Source: Bacteroides sp. (GTDB taxonomy: Bacteria; Bacteroidota; Bacteroidia; Bacteroidales; Bacteroidaceae). From it: a DNA stretch of 64,000 nt. Shown piece after piece: positions 8,699 through 18,133 of the stretch. The position numbers and the translations under genes are program-made. The notes beneath the pieces were generated by a model that was not told the DNA's origin, did not search any database, and worked only from the letters and a program-made list of their open reading frames with translations. Where the stretch lies: assembly GCA_021202275.1 (NCBI GenBank), contig JAJQDI010000021.1:1-64000 (forward strand). Direction: 5' to 3'. How positions within the stretch are numbered: the first letter of the stretch is position 1; each line of letters starts with the position of its first letter.

Positions 8699-10258
8699 TT
8701 ATATATTTGTTTTACTACTTGTAGTCACCAGGCTCACTCCCACCAGAGCCAGGATGGAAAGCGGTAAAGCAAATAAAATAGGATCTACCATCGGAAAGGG
8801 ATATGTCTCGATCAGTACAGCCCGTCCGAAGATCGCTTTACAGATGCCCAATGCCGCAGACTCTTTCTGATGCAGAAATACCAGGGCAAAGACACTGGCA
8901 AGAGTTCCTGTCCAGAGGCTGGCAAGTACTCCCTGACGGGTAGCGCGTTTCCAGTAGAGGGCACAGAAATAACCGGGCAGAAAGGCCGCAGCACATATCC
9001 CCATGAAGATGGAGGTTCCCCGGGCAATGATATCGTTGGGGAGCATGTAGCAGATGATATAACTGACTAATATGGCAAATAAGACTCCCAGACGGATCAC
9101 ATTGGTCATTCTGCCCCGTGAACGGGGTTTATAGGTTCCGTAGATATCTGACCCGGTAGCAGACCCCATGGTATGGAATTGCGAACTGAGCGTAGACATA
9201 CTGGCCGAAAGGATACAAAGCATAAACACGGCTGAAAACCACTCGGGCATGGCGTTATTGATAAAAGCCGGAATGATCTTATCGATATCCCCTATTACTT
9301 CCGTGGCAACCGCCCCTTCGGTCTTCAGAAAGAAAAGATTGCTCAGGGCTCCTGCGTGATAGATCACTCCCACGGTAATGATCAGGAAAAGACAACCAAT
9401 GAAAACACCCCGTTTGAGTTGCTTGTCACTTTCGACCGTCATAAACCGTACGACCAACTGAGGCTGAGCCAGGCACCCAATACCCACTCCAAGGATCAGC
9501 GAAGTTACCAGGGTATACCACTGCGGAGAGCCTGCGACAGGCATGGCAGTCCACCCCTGATGCCCCAGGGCCTTGTATTTTTCGGGAACCAGCGGAGCGA
9601 TGTCTGTCAATGCCTGATTGGCTTCCGTAAACCCCATACCTAAGGTACGGAACAAAGAAAAAATAAGGAAAGCCATACAACAAAACATAATGACAGCCTG
9701 CAATGCGTCGGTATACATCACTCCTTTTATCCCTCCCGCGATCACATAGGCAGCGATCACCAGCGTAAAGATCAACAGGGAAATATTGAAGTCGATCCGG
9801 AAGATCTCTTCAATAAATACCGCTCCACCTTTCATCACTACCGCGGCATACAACGGCATGCCAAGAAAGATGACCGCTGCTATAAATACCTGTATACCGC
9901 GCGAACGGTAGTAACGCCCCATAAGCTGGGGAAAAGTGCTTACATTCAATCGCGCTCCCAGACGGCGGGTACGCAGTCCGAAAAAGATAAAAGCGATCAC
10001 TACCCCGACAAACATATTCAGGAAACAAAGCCACTGAATGCCCATACCGAAAGCGGCTGCCACTCCACCAAAGCCAACAATAGCAGAAGCGGAAATAAAA
10101 GTAGCTCCATAGGAAAGCGCCATAACGATCGGATTCATCTGCCGCCCACCTACCAGGTAATCACTGGCAGTAGTTGTTTTTTTATAACCCAGAAAGCCCA
10201 GATAGGCCAGAGAGAGAAGATAGGCTATAACAATCAGCCCCAGAGAAAATGTGCTCAT
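8699..10258 (-). CDS. Sodium:solute symporter family protein
   Basis: This 519-residue inner-membrane protein of the SSS family has about 13 predicted helices, beginning with a periplasmic N-terminus. SSS-like features include DYLVGGRQMNP near residue 33-43, GGIKGVMYTDALQ (about 175-187) and GVGIGCLAQPQLVVRFMTVES (about 260). It should import a solute with Na+; the substrate is not readable. Its start overlaps the stop of the 41-residue accessory gene at 10255-10380 (ATGA), so the two are translationally coupled. It converges with the MltF-like gene, leaving about 240 bp without a gene. Confidence 0.87.
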   Translation of the reverse strand: MSTFSLGLIVIAYLLSLAYLGFLGYKKTTTASDYLVGGRQMNPIVMALSYGATFISASAIVGFGGVAAAFGMGIQWLCFLNMFVGVVIAFIFFGLRTRRLGARLNVSTFPQLMGRYYRSRGIQVFIAAVIFLGMPLYAAVVMKGGAVFIEEIFRIDFNISLLIFTLVIAAYVIAGGIKGVMYTDALQAVIMFCCMAFLIFSLFRTLGMGFTEANQALTDIAPLVPEKYKALGHQGWTAMPVAGSPQWYTLVTSLILGVGIGCLAQPQLVVRFMTVESDKQLKRGVFIGCLFLIITVGVIYHAGALSNLFFLKTEGAVATEVIGDIDKIIPAFINNAMPEWFSAVFMLCILSASMSTLSSQFHTMGSATGSDIYGTYKPRSRGRMTNVIRLGVLFAILVSYIICYMLPNDIIARGTSIFMGICAAAFLPGYFCALYWKRATRQGVLASLWTGTLASVFALVFLHQKESAALGICKAIFGRAVLIETYPFPMVDPILFALPLSILALVGVSLVTTSSKTNI

Positions 10259-10380
10259 CGTGTTTCGTCTTTTTCGTCGTCCTTATTCCAGTTTTTCAGA
10301 CCATACCAGGCAGCAAAGACAACGCATGCCACAGCAAGCAGGTAAGTGGAGTATATCCAGGGATCTTGAATTCCAAACAT
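10255..10380 (-). CDS. Symporter small accessory protein (41 aa)
   Basis: The minus strand from the ATG at 10378-10380 encodes 41 residues: a short polar start (MFGIQDPWIYS), one hydrophobic helix (about 12-26, TYLLAVACVVFAAWY) and a charged tail (NWNKDDEKDETR). The stop TGA overlaps the ATG of the symporter. Bacteroidetes and other SSS transporters are often preceded by such a single-span subunit, named symporter small accessory protein. It probably assembles with the transporter in the inner membrane. It is too short for standard gene calls. Confidence 0.8.
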   Translation of the reverse strand: MFGIQDPWIYSTYLLAVACVVFAAWYGLKNWNKDDEKDETR

Positions 10381-10654
10381 AACCGGTATCAGATTTATTC
10401 TGTTTAAGGCGCAAATGTAATGCTTTTATTGAAAAGACAAAAGAAAAGTAACGGATTATAAGAAAACAAAAACAGTATGTCGCTAAATAATGGAAAATAA
10501 TGGAATAAATGACTCCGGACAAAAGATAGGTACGTATTGAAAACAAACCGGAAGTAATAAAAAAAATCCTCTGTACAGCAGATATCATTTCCTGATTGCT
10601 ATACAAAGGATAACTTTTTCCTGTGTTTGATCTCAGCCTACCTTCGGTATATAT

Positions 10655-10942
10655 TTCTCTATGTTCCCTGAAGGGGATAGAGCAATAGCCTGGGGTTGCC
10701 TTTGGTGAGCGGAACGACAGTGAAGCGAACCAAGGCTACCCCGGGTAAAGAGTTCTACAGGGCTCAACCTTGCAAAGGTTGCATATGAGATATGTCCTGT
10801 AATCTGATAGCTGCAACCTCTTCAAGGTTGACTGGTCTGTGTACTTCGCACCCCAGGGTACGCTTCCCTGTGGCTTCACTATCGTTTCGCCACAGCTCGC
10901 TTTACCGCTGGGCTACCTATCTATCCCCTTCGGGGAACACTG
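10655..10942. repeat. Large imperfect inverted repeat, intergenic palindromic element
   Basis: The left end carries GTTCCCTGAAGGGGATAG (about 10664) and the right end the reverse complement with one mismatch (about 10922). Inside, GGTGAGCGG...GTGAAGCGAACC and GGCTTCACTATCG...AGCTCGCTTTACC are partly complementary, and the centre has further Cys/Gly-word-like palindromes (CAACCTTGCAAAGGTTG). No convincing open frame is present. It resembles the degenerate palindromic intergenic repeats common in Bacteroidales rather than an insertion sequence. Confidence 0.55.
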
Positions 10943-11019
10943 GGCAGCAGGGGATGGGAACGGGTTATAGGAACAGGATGGGATATATCCTGTTGATAAA
11001 TAGGTAATAAGTTCTTAAC

Positions 11020-11215
11020 CTGAAGGCTATGTCCTGGACAGGTTCAACCCCTCCGGGGTTGTGTGGCGTGAGGTATCCTATTTACCACGAGATACTCGAC
11101 TTAACACGGTACCCTATTTACTATGGATTTCACCCACGTTGATCAGCTTCGCTGACCGTTAGTTCAGATTGGACCCTGTTGAGGACCCTTACTTACCATG
11201 TGTTACTTTATAAAG
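11020..11215. repeat. Degenerate intergenic repeat block
   Basis: It contains the hairpin CAACCCCTCCGGGGTTG (about 11045-11061) and the recurring words CCTATTTACCACG / CCCTATTTACTATGG with GATCAGCTTCGCTGACC nearby. The words recur within the block but are diverged. There is no coding potential. Together with 10655-10942 it fills the gap between the symporter pair and the nitroreductase; 10381-10654 shows nothing recognisable. Confidence 0.45.
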
Positions 11216-11249
11216 ATACGATTGTACTTCGGACACCCCTTCATCTATA

Positions 11250-11867
11250 TTACTGCTCTCCAAATATATTACGATGAATCCGCGACGGATCATACTTATC
11301 CTTGGCATGCTCCGGAGCAGTGGGATATCCGAAAGGGATCACACACAACGGCGCGATATGTTCCGGCAGACCCAGATAGCGGCTCACCACCTCCATACGG
11401 TCTTCATACGGATAAGCAGCCGTCCACACCGCTCCCAATCCCATAGCCTCAGCGGCCAGCAATATATTCTGTGTAGCAGCCGAACAGTCGAGATACCACA
11501 TCGGAGACCTCTGTGTATCTCCACAAACGACCATCGCATAGCGTACCTGAGTAAGCATCTTCGCGTAAGGAAGTTCAAATGCCATGCCATCCAATAGGGT
11601 ACGATCTGTGACCACCACAAATTCCCAGGGACGCAGGTCACGTGCCGAAGGTGCGGCCATGCCTGCCCGCAGCAACATATCGATTTTCTCCTGTTCTACC
11701 CCTTTATCTAAGTAAGAACGTACACTTTTGCGGGCAAATATATTCTCCAATACAGCTTCTTCGGGATACACAGCCTCCGAAGAGACAGAAGAAGAACAGG
11801 ACATACCTATAAAGGATATACACACAGCAGCAAACAGCTGGAACAAGCAGCAATCGTTTCTTTTCAT
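11250..11867 (-). CDS. Nitroreductase-family lipoprotein
   Basis: This FMN-dependent nitroreductase-fold protein has 205 residues. The family start of the domain is ARKSVRSYLDKGV (about 45-57), with APSARDLRPWEFVVV (about 73-87) and the GLGAVW motif (about 143-148) of the FMN site. Unusually for the fold, it carries an N-terminal lipoprotein signal ending in FIGMSC (acylated Cys about residue 24), so it should sit on a membrane outside the cytoplasm. FMN binding there would need export or acquisition of the cofactor. It starts 26 bp after the metH stop and probably belongs to that operon. The substrate is unknown. Confidence 0.82.
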   Translation of the reverse strand: MKRNDCCLFQLFAAVCISFIGMSCSSSVSSEAVYPEEAVLENIFARKSVRSYLDKGVEQEKIDMLLRAGMAAPSARDLRPWEFVVVTDRTLLDGMAFELPYAKMLTQVRYAMVVCGDTQRSPMWYLDCSAATQNILLAAEAMGLGAVWTAAYPYEDRMEVVSRYLGLPEHIAPLCVIPFGYPTAPEHAKDKYDPSRIHRNIFGEQ

Positions 11868-11893
11868 GATTTTCTGATTATAGGATTAAACTT

Positions 11894-14638
11894 CTATTCG
11901 AACAGGTTCAGACGTTTTTCACGGGACTCTTCCAGAGAGACGATCTCTTTCGGGGCTTTCCCTCCCTGAGCGCGTATCTCTTCATACTGACGATCCAGTT
12001 CCTCTGCCAATTCCCTGCGGCTCTCCGGATTCATCAGGCGAGCGGCTACACCGGCATTCAGGGAGGCATCTTTGAGATGGATCACCGGTGCCTGGTAGAC
12101 CGGAGCGATCTTCAGAGCCGTATGTACTTTGGAGGTAGTAGCCCCCCCGATCAGTAAAGGTATATCCGCACCCACTCTTTGCAGTTCCGCGGCTACATGT
12201 ACCATCTCCTCCAGCGAAGGAGTGATCAGACCACTCAGCCCGATCATATCCACTTTTTCTTCCAGCGCGCGCTGTACAATGGTTTCCGCAGGTACCATCA
12301 CCCCCAGATCTACGATTTCGTAACCGTTGCAGGCCATTACTACCCCAACGATGTTCTTACCTATATCGTGTATATCACCTTTCACTGTAGCCAGCAAGAC
12401 CTTTCCGGCAGAAGTACTGCCTTCCTGCTTCTCAGATTCGATAACAGGTTGCAGAATAGATACCGCTTTCTTCATGGTACGGGCTGTCTTCACCACCTGG
12501 GGAAGGAACATCTTACCGGCCCCGAACAACTCACCCACATAGTTCATTCCATTCATCAACGGTCCTTCGATGATATCTACCGCCCTGGCATATTGAGGCA
12601 AAGCCTCGGCCAGATCCTCATCTAAGAAATCGCCGATCCCCCTGACCAATGCGTATTTCAACCGTTCTTCTAACGTTCCTTCGCGCCAGGCATCCTGACG
12701 AACCGTTTTTGAGGAAGGAGAAGCGGCATCCCGGAGTGTCTCGGCCAACCCGATCAAACGTTCGGCCGCATCCGGCCGGCGGTTTAATACAACATCTTCG
12801 ATCTTTTCCAATACATCGGCAGGAATATCGGTATATAATACCGAAGTAGCCGGATTCACAATCCCCATATCCATCCCCTCACGGATGGTATGATAGAGAA
12901 ATACGGCATGCATGGCTTCACGGATGTAAGTATTGCCCCGGAAGGAGAAAGAAAGATTGCTTACTCCACCGCTGATATGGGCACCCGGCAAGTGCTTCCT
13001 GATCCAACCGGTAGCCCGGATAAAATCAACGGCATAATTGTTGTGTTCTTCGATGCCTGTAGCCACCGCCAGTACATTGGGATCGAAAATAATATCGGTC
13101 GGCTGGAAACCGACTTTATCGACCAGCAACCGATAGGCACGCTCACAGATCTCTATCTTACGCTCGTACGTATCTGCCTGCCCTGTCTCATCAAAGGCCA
13201 TCACCACTACCGCAGCTCCGAAATCCCTGATCTGAGCGGCAGAGGCTAAGAATTTCTCTTCTCCCTCTTTCAGAGAAATGGAATTGACCACGCTTTTTCC
13301 CTGCAGACACTTCAGCCCTGCCAGGATCACCTCCCATTTGGAAGAGTCGATCATCACGGGCATACGGGCAATCTCCGGCTCCGAAGAGATCAGATGGAGG
13401 AACGTAGTCATCTCTTCACCGGCATCCAGTAACCCGTCGTCCATGTTCACATCGATAATGAGCGCGCCAGCTTCTACCTGCTGACGGGCAATGGAAAGAG
13501 CCTCATCGTATTTCTTTTCGTTGATCAGTCGCAGGAACTTACGCGAACCGGCCACGTTGCATCGCTCACCGATATTCACAAAATTGATCTCCGGCTTCAC
13601 TTCCAGTAACTCCAGTCCGGAAAGCCAGAGATGATCCGGCTTCGCAGCAGGGATATGAGGAGCGGCTCCCGCTACCAGGCCGGCATACCCGGCAATATAG
13701 GCATCGGTAGTACCACAGCATCCACCGATAATGTTGACCAATCCTTCCTGTATGTATTCACGCACTTCCAGGGCCATCTCCGCCGGAGTCTGATCGTACC
13801 CGCCTAAGCTGTTGGGCAATCCGGCATTGGGATATACACTGATGTAATAAGGGGCGCGCGAAGCCAGTTGCTTTAAGAAAGGTTTCATCTGACGGGCACC
13901 AAACGAACAGTTGAGCCCGATGGAAAAAATATCCGCGTGCTGCACGGAGGCCAGAAAGGCATCGAGGGTCTGTCCGGACAACGTACGTCCTCCGATATCG
14001 GACAACGTGACAGAGAGCATGATAGGTACGTCTCTTTCCGTAACCCGCATGGCGCGTCTGGCGGCATAAAGAGCAGCTTTGGCATTGAGCGTATCAAATA
14101 TGGTCTCGATCAGCAACGCATCTACTCCCCCCTCCAGCAAAGCCTCCATCTGTTCCTGATAAGAATCAGCCATCTCGTCGAAAGTAACTGCCCGGTAAGC
14201 GGGATTATTTACATCGGGCGACATGGAACAAGTCTTGTTGGTAGGTCCTACCGAACCGGCTACGAAACGTGGTTTCTCCGGAGTGCGTGCTGTATATGCG
14301 TCGGCTATCTCACGGGCCAGTCTGGCCGCGGCCAGATTCATCTCACGTACATATTCTACCACATGGTAGTCTGCCATGGAGACAGCGGTGGCGTTGAAGG
14401 TATTGGTCTCTATGATATCTGTTCCCGCTTCCAGATACTTGCGATGGATATCCTGTATCACATCGGGACGGGTAAGGCACAACAGATCATTATTGCCTTT
14501 CATCTGACCGGGAATGTCCCGGAAACGTTCTCCACGGAAGTCTCCCTCACGCAGGTTGTACTGCTGTATCATGGTTCCCATCGCCCCATCTAAGATCAGG
14601 ATACGCTCAGGTACTAAATGTCGAATGTCTTTTTTCAT
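11894..14638 (-). CDS. metH: Cobalamin-dependent methionine synthase without activation domain
   Basis: The enzyme methylates homocysteine from methyltetrahydrofolate via methylcobalamin. The domains are: homocysteine-binding (Zn Cys in GLNCSFGA and GGCCGTT, about 1-330), pterin-binding (about 335-600, FVNIGERCNVAGS), cobalamin cap, and B12-binding Rossmann (DIHDIGKN, DxHxxG, about 735). It ends at 914 residues, so the C-terminal AdoMet reactivation domain of the ~1230-residue E. coli enzyme is missing, as in several Bacteroidetes. I chose the ATG at 14638 (MKKDIRHLV); the longer frame to 14695 adds residues inside the upstream gene. It overlaps the upstream gene by about 32 bp and is likely translationally coupled. 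Confidence 0.93.
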   Translation of the reverse strand: MKKDIRHLVPERILILDGAMGTMIQQYNLREGDFRGERFRDIPGQMKGNNDLLCLTRPDVIQDIHRKYLEAGTDIIETNTFNATAVSMADYHVVEYVREMNLAAARLAREIADAYTARTPEKPRFVAGSVGPTNKTCSMSPDVNNPAYRAVTFDEMADSYQEQMEALLEGGVDALLIETIFDTLNAKAALYAARRAMRVTERDVPIMLSVTLSDIGGRTLSGQTLDAFLASVQHADIFSIGLNCSFGARQMKPFLKQLASRAPYYISVYPNAGLPNSLGGYDQTPAEMALEVREYIQEGLVNIIGGCCGTTDAYIAGYAGLVAGAAPHIPAAKPDHLWLSGLELLEVKPEINFVNIGERCNVAGSRKFLRLINEKKYDEALSIARQQVEAGALIIDVNMDDGLLDAGEEMTTFLHLISSEPEIARMPVMIDSSKWEVILAGLKCLQGKSVVNSISLKEGEEKFLASAAQIRDFGAAVVVMAFDETGQADTYERKIEICERAYRLLVDKVGFQPTDIIFDPNVLAVATGIEEHNNYAVDFIRATGWIRKHLPGAHISGGVSNLSFSFRGNTYIREAMHAVFLYHTIREGMDMGIVNPATSVLYTDIPADVLEKIEDVVLNRRPDAAERLIGLAETLRDAASPSSKTVRQDAWREGTLEERLKYALVRGIGDFLDEDLAEALPQYARAVDIIEGPLMNGMNYVGELFGAGKMFLPQVVKTARTMKKAVSILQPVIESEKQEGSTSAGKVLLATVKGDIHDIGKNIVGVVMACNGYEIVDLGVMVPAETIVQRALEEKVDMIGLSGLITPSLEEMVHVAAELQRVGADIPLLIGGATTSKVHTALKIAPVYQAPVIHLKDASLNAGVAARLMNPESRRELAEELDRQYEEIRAQGGKAPKEIVSLEESREKRLNLFE

Positions 14639-15566
14639 TGTAAATTCTGCCAAGATATGTAATAAAACGGCGCGCCCATACGACTCCTGTCGCAAACAGA
14701 AGACGGGTGCCTACGATCATCCAGAAATTGATCCCCAACGCGACGAACAACAAGGTGTCTTCGAGCAGGGAGTGGGAAATAGATAAATGGTAATTGACGG
14801 TATTGGAATCCCGCAAAGAGAGCCTCCCCTCTTCTACCATATCGGCCATGACGGCGCCTCCGTATGCCAGCCCCACCACATTACCTACGATCCACAGAAA
14901 AGGACTGTTGTCGGGCAATCCGAAAAAGCGCATCAGAGGCCGCAGAGGACGTGGCAGAGCATCGATCAGATCAAACTCCGTCAGGATCCGTTGCAGGATC
15001 ATCAACAAGGTAACGATCACGACAATAGTCAGAACGATTGCCAGAGAAGAGTAGACCCAGGCCTGGAGAACTTCTGCCAGTGTGGTATAGCTCTCTGGCT
15101 GGATAGCCAGTAGAAAAGGCCTGTCATCGGCAGGTAGCAACCTATTCAGGAACAGGGCTACGACAAATGCCATACCTATCCTTAACGCGACCATCCCCAG
15201 GAAAGAAGATCCGGTCTTACGGGTGACGGCACACTCTACAGGCAGATTATGGGCTATCAGACACATCAGGGTGAGGATGGTAGCTTCGCGCATGGTCATG
15301 GTCAGAGAAGCCATCACCGCGATAGAGGCGTATAAAGGAAGAAAAATACTGGTGATAAAAACAATGGCCAATGCCCCCGGCAGGCCGATCAGCCCGAATA
15401 CCGGATGCAGAAAGGCAGCCAGAAAATCAATCGCTCCGTAATAGTCAAGCAGACGCACCCCCAGTGAGATGGGAAGAATGATTCCCAGCAACCACAGGCA
15501 AGTCTTTCCCGACTTAGGCAAAGCTTCCCGTACAGACTTCCAAAGGCGTTGAGAGAAACGACTCAT
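14607..15566 (-). CDS. Nucleoside-recognition (Gate) domain membrane protein
   Basis: This 319-residue polytopic membrane protein is related to the Nucleos_tra2/Gate domain proteins such as SpmA/SpmB. It has about eight hydrophobic segments. Conserved features include GIILPISLGVRLLDYYG near the start, LIAHNLPVECAV (about 142-153) and GLAYGGAVMADM (about 232-243). The transported molecule is unknown; despite the name, nucleoside transport is not shown for most members. It begins 2 bp after the smpB stop and overlaps metH at the 3' end, so it lies inside the smpB-metH operon. Confidence 0.75.
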   Translation of the reverse strand: MSRFSQRLWKSVREALPKSGKTCLWLLGIILPISLGVRLLDYYGAIDFLAAFLHPVFGLIGLPGALAIVFITSIFLPLYASIAVMASLTMTMREATILTLMCLIAHNLPVECAVTRKTGSSFLGMVALRIGMAFVVALFLNRLLPADDRPFLLAIQPESYTTLAEVLQAWVYSSLAIVLTIVVIVTLLMILQRILTEFDLIDALPRPLRPLMRFFGLPDNSPFLWIVGNVVGLAYGGAVMADMVEEGRLSLRDSNTVNYHLSISHSLLEDTLLFVALGINFWMIVGTRLLFATGVVWARRFITYLGRIYNEKRHSTFST

Positions 15567-15568
15567 GA

Positions 15569-16021
15569 TCAGTGCTTGAACATACGATCCATAGCGCGAC
15601 GATCGTCTTTCTCCCGGAGTGATTCACGCTTGTCGTACTGTTTCTTTCCCCGGGCAAGTGCTACCACAACTTTGGCAAGGCCTTTTTCATTGATAAACAT
15701 ACGCACAGGGATCATAGTGAATCCGGTCTCTTTGGTAGCGCGCTCCAGCTTCTTCAGTTCCTTTTTGTTGAGCAGGAGTTTCCGCTCCCGGCGAGCGGTA
15801 TGGTTGTTGTAGGAGCCGTAGAAGTATTCGGCTATATGCATGTTCCTGACCCACAGCTCTCCTTTCACAAAATAGCAGTATGTATCTACCAGACTGGCTT
15901 TTCCCAGACGGATAGATTTGATCTCCGTGCCGGTGAGTACAATACCTGCGGTATAGGTATCGATCAACTCATAATCAAAAGTGGCACGTTTATTCTTTAT
16001 AGTAACAGGAGGCTGTTTCAT
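15569..16021 (-). CDS. smpB: SsrA-binding protein SmpB
   Basis: SmpB delivers tmRNA to stalled ribosomes for trans-translation. The 150-residue sequence has the N-terminal strand [29 protein letters not shown], the [27 protein letters not shown] core and the basic C-terminal tail [17 protein letters not shown], which folds into the mRNA channel. The length and all landmarks are normal. It lies 13 bp after the YIP1-family gene and 2 bp before the nucleoside-recognition gene, in one operon. No tmRNA gene is in the window. Confidence 0.95.
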   Translation of the reverse strand: MKQPPVTIKNKRATFDYELIDTYTAGIVLTGTEIKSIRLGKASLVDTYCYFVKGELWVRNMHIAEYFYGSYNNHTARRERKLLLNKKELKKLERATKETGFTMIPVRMFINEKGLAKVVVALARGKKQYDKRESLREKDDRRAMDRMFKH

Positions 16022-16034
16022 CTTTATTCGTTTT

Positions 16035-16610
16035 TTAGGTCAGCAACGTATTCAGCTGGTTAAATACCAGATGGATAAATGCCGGACAAATGACTAAAAG
16101 CACAGAAACCGGAATGGTAAACCTCAACCGATCGGCTTCAGAGACCTGCATCAACACCGGTGCTCCGACCCACACAATATAGAGTATATAGAGGTGAAGC
16201 AACCAACCGATCACCGCGAACTCCGGCAGAAGTCCCATGACCAGATGGAGCAGGAAGGTGACTACCATGGCATACCCGGTAAACTGCCTGGCAAGCGGCA
16301 GGTCGTCCGGCATACCCAGCATGGTCACACACAGTTGATTGATGGCAAACGCGGCCAGATAATATCCGCCGAAAAGTGCCACAGCTATGGCCGCACACTG
16401 AGCCATAGCAAACTGAAAACTTTGGGGTCCTCCCCATCCATTGGTCCAGATAGAACCGATAAATACGGAAAGGGCACATAAACCAATCATAGGATAAACA
16501 AAAGAAGTAACTACCTTTTGCCTATCCTCTTCTATACGAATTTCCTCCCAGGCACGAGCCGGAGAGGAAATCAGTAGAAATGCTATTTTAAATATCTCTT
16601 TGTAATCCAA
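16035..16610 (-). CDS. YIP1-family membrane protein
   Basis: This 191-residue inner-membrane protein starts [24 protein letters not shown], the short amphipathic start typical of bacterial Yip1-domain proteins. Five hydrophobic segments follow (about 35-55, 72-92, 108-130, 133-152, 167-187). The molecular role of bacterial YIP1 proteins is not established. It lies between the NigD-like gene (9 bp upstream) and smpB (13 bp downstream) and is probably cotranscribed with both. Confidence 0.75.
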   Translation of the reverse strand: MDYKEIFKIAFLLISSPARAWEEIRIEEDRQKVVTSFVYPMIGLCALSVFIGSIWTNGWGGPQSFQFAMAQCAAIAVALFGGYYLAAFAINQLCVTMLGMPDDLPLARQFTGYAMVVTFLLHLVMGLLPEFAVIGWLLHLYILYIVWVGAPVLMQVSEADRLRFTIPVSVLLVICPAFIHLVFNQLNTLLT

Positions 16611-16619
16611 AAAGCTAAA

Positions 16620-17327
16620 TTAATATTTATACTTATAAGTTTTTGTCAGTTCGGAAGAACTACCATTCTTTGCACTTATTTTAAAAACAACTGAATCTGA
16701 CACATTCACTCCATATTCATACAGTTTATTTGCACTTGGTACTGTCCAGCTAACTACAGGAGCAGCATTTGGAGTTCCCCCATATTCAGAACCACCCTTA
16801 GTAAACTGATATTTCATAGGAACAATATTGTCTTTAATACCCTCTTCCTCTATCGTTTCATAATCCAGAAAAAGTTCCAGATCCAGACTATTAGAAACAA
16901 TATAAAGAGTAGATGAAACTGTTATATAACCATTGATAGCCCAAAAACCCAAATCAGTCACCGGATATGAATTTTCCAATGTATCAGGACGCTGATTTAA
17001 ACTCTTCACTGTAATTCCGCTAGCACCAACAATTTCAACATCATAACTTGCTTTGTTAGGCGCTCCATCTTCCCCTTCCACATATTTCATATATACAATT
17101 GCTCTTTTAGCATATTCATCCGAATTCTCCCAACGCAATGCAGATGGATTAGTGGGAATATATTTTAATCCGTTATCACCTAATAAAGTAGCATCATATG
17201 GATACATACTGTTAGTTGTCACATATGTACTAACATCCCAGGAATTACTGTCTGAATTCACGCAAGAAGTAAGAGAAAGCCCTATTATTAAAATAAAGGC
17301 TGCTATCCACATTTTCATCTGTTTCAT
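16620..17327 (-). CDS. NigD-like lipoprotein
   Basis: This 235-residue exported lipoprotein has the lipobox LSLTSC (acylated Cys about residue 22). It then has a beta-rich region in the pattern of the Bacteroidetes NigD-like family: an N-terminal OB-like part (SYDVEIVGASGITVKS) and a C-terminal Ig-like part (LFLDYETIEEE...YQFTKGG). NigD is named from a bacteriocin locus of Prevotella, but most homologues stand alone and have no known role. It is the first gene of the minus-strand cluster to metH. The base composition is more AT-rich than its downstream neighbours. Confidence 0.72.
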   Translation of the reverse strand: MKQMKMWIAAFILIIGLSLTSCVNSDSNSWDVSTYVTTNSMYPYDATLLGDNGLKYIPTNPSALRWENSDEYAKRAIVYMKYVEGEDGAPNKASYDVEIVGASGITVKSLNQRPDTLENSYPVTDLGFWAINGYITVSSTLYIVSNSLDLELFLDYETIEEEGIKDNIVPMKYQFTKGGSEYGGTPNAAPVVSWTVPSANKLYEYGVNVSDSVVFKISAKNGSSSELTKTYKYKY

Positions 17328-17439
17328 ACTATAGTTTTTTGAGTTTGCAAATATATAAATTCTAAATCACAAATAGTAAATGAACAGATAGATAAAATAC
17401 TGCATCAAAGACTTAAATTTTATTTCAAAACTCAAAGAT

Positions 17440-17937
17440 TTATATTATTTCCGCAAAAAGTGTCAACTGATTGTCTACGTATTCAGCTAACACAGCTGTA
17501 ATCTCCTCCTCCTTTTCCAGATATTCTTCTTCCAGATCATCAAAAACTTCATAGGCTTCATACATCGCCATAAATTCTTCATCCGTCCGCTCCCGTTCCA
17601 GATCTTCCCGGTGATCGTCATATATTTTTTTAGCTTTATACAGCAATTTGGAGAATTCAGTAGCTCCCCACAGACGCATGGCCTTAGCAAAAGGATTATC
17701 GAAAATATACGCTCCGTATCCATTCTGTATCAACTGACAGAAACCACCTTCCATGACTTCTTCCCGGAATATATGATAGGCAAGCAAGGTATGCTGTTCA
17801 CCGGTGAGCAGATGCATATTTCCCGCGCTGAAATCCTCACCTACTACCTTTTTGTATGCGTCGGTGAATACCTGGATAAATTCGTCCATTCCTTTTAAAG
17901 CTACTGCCTGCAGATCCGAACCTTTTATCTGAATCAT
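17440..17937 (-). CDS. DMP19-like (DUF4375) protein
   Basis: This acidic, soluble, mostly helical protein has 165 residues. The segment GEQHTLLAYHIFREEVMEGGFCQLIQNGYGAYIFDNPF (about 50-88) matches the DUF4375/DMP19 family, whose neisserial founder mimics DNA. DNA mimicry here is only inference from acidity (the C-terminal third is rich in Asp/Glu). I chose the ATG at 17937 because a TATATTTG -7 box lies at 17959-17966, inside the longer frame that begins at 17970. It stands alone, downstream of dnaK's terminator. Confidence 0.7.
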   Translation of the reverse strand: MIQIKGSDLQAVALKGMDEFIQVFTDAYKKVVGEDFSAGNMHLLTGEQHTLLAYHIFREEVMEGGFCQLIQNGYGAYIFDNPFAKAMRLWGATEFSKLLYKAKKIYDDHREDLERERTDEEFMAMYEAYEVFDDLEEEYLEKEEEITAVLAEYVDNQLTLFAEII

Positions 17938-17958
17938 TTTATAGCTGTTTTGATCATA

Positions 17959-17966
17959 CAAATATA
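17959..17966 (-). promoter_or_regulatory. -7 box of the DMP19-like gene
   Basis: TATATTTG on the minus strand, 21 nt before the ATG at 17937. It fixes the shorter start because the longer frame would begin upstream of the transcription start. Confidence 0.5.
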
Positions 17967-18056
17967 GCAATAAAAAACAAAGAGACTGTGAAAATCCATG
18001 TTATAAAGAGTTCAGACAAAAATGTCCCGATTGAAATTACGGAATAAATGATACAT

Positions 18057-18094
18057 AAAAAGCCGTTCAGAGCATTTATTCCCGAACGGCTTTT
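18057..18094 (-). terminator. dnaK terminator
   Basis: A hairpin with arms 18057-18068 and 18084-18094 (AAAGCCGTTC / GAACGGCTTT) is flanked by A and T runs on the two sides. It lies 40 bp after the dnaK stop. Confidence 0.75.
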
Positions 18095-18133
18095 AGTATA
18101 TATCATACGGCCAATGAGACCGTACATTGTTTA

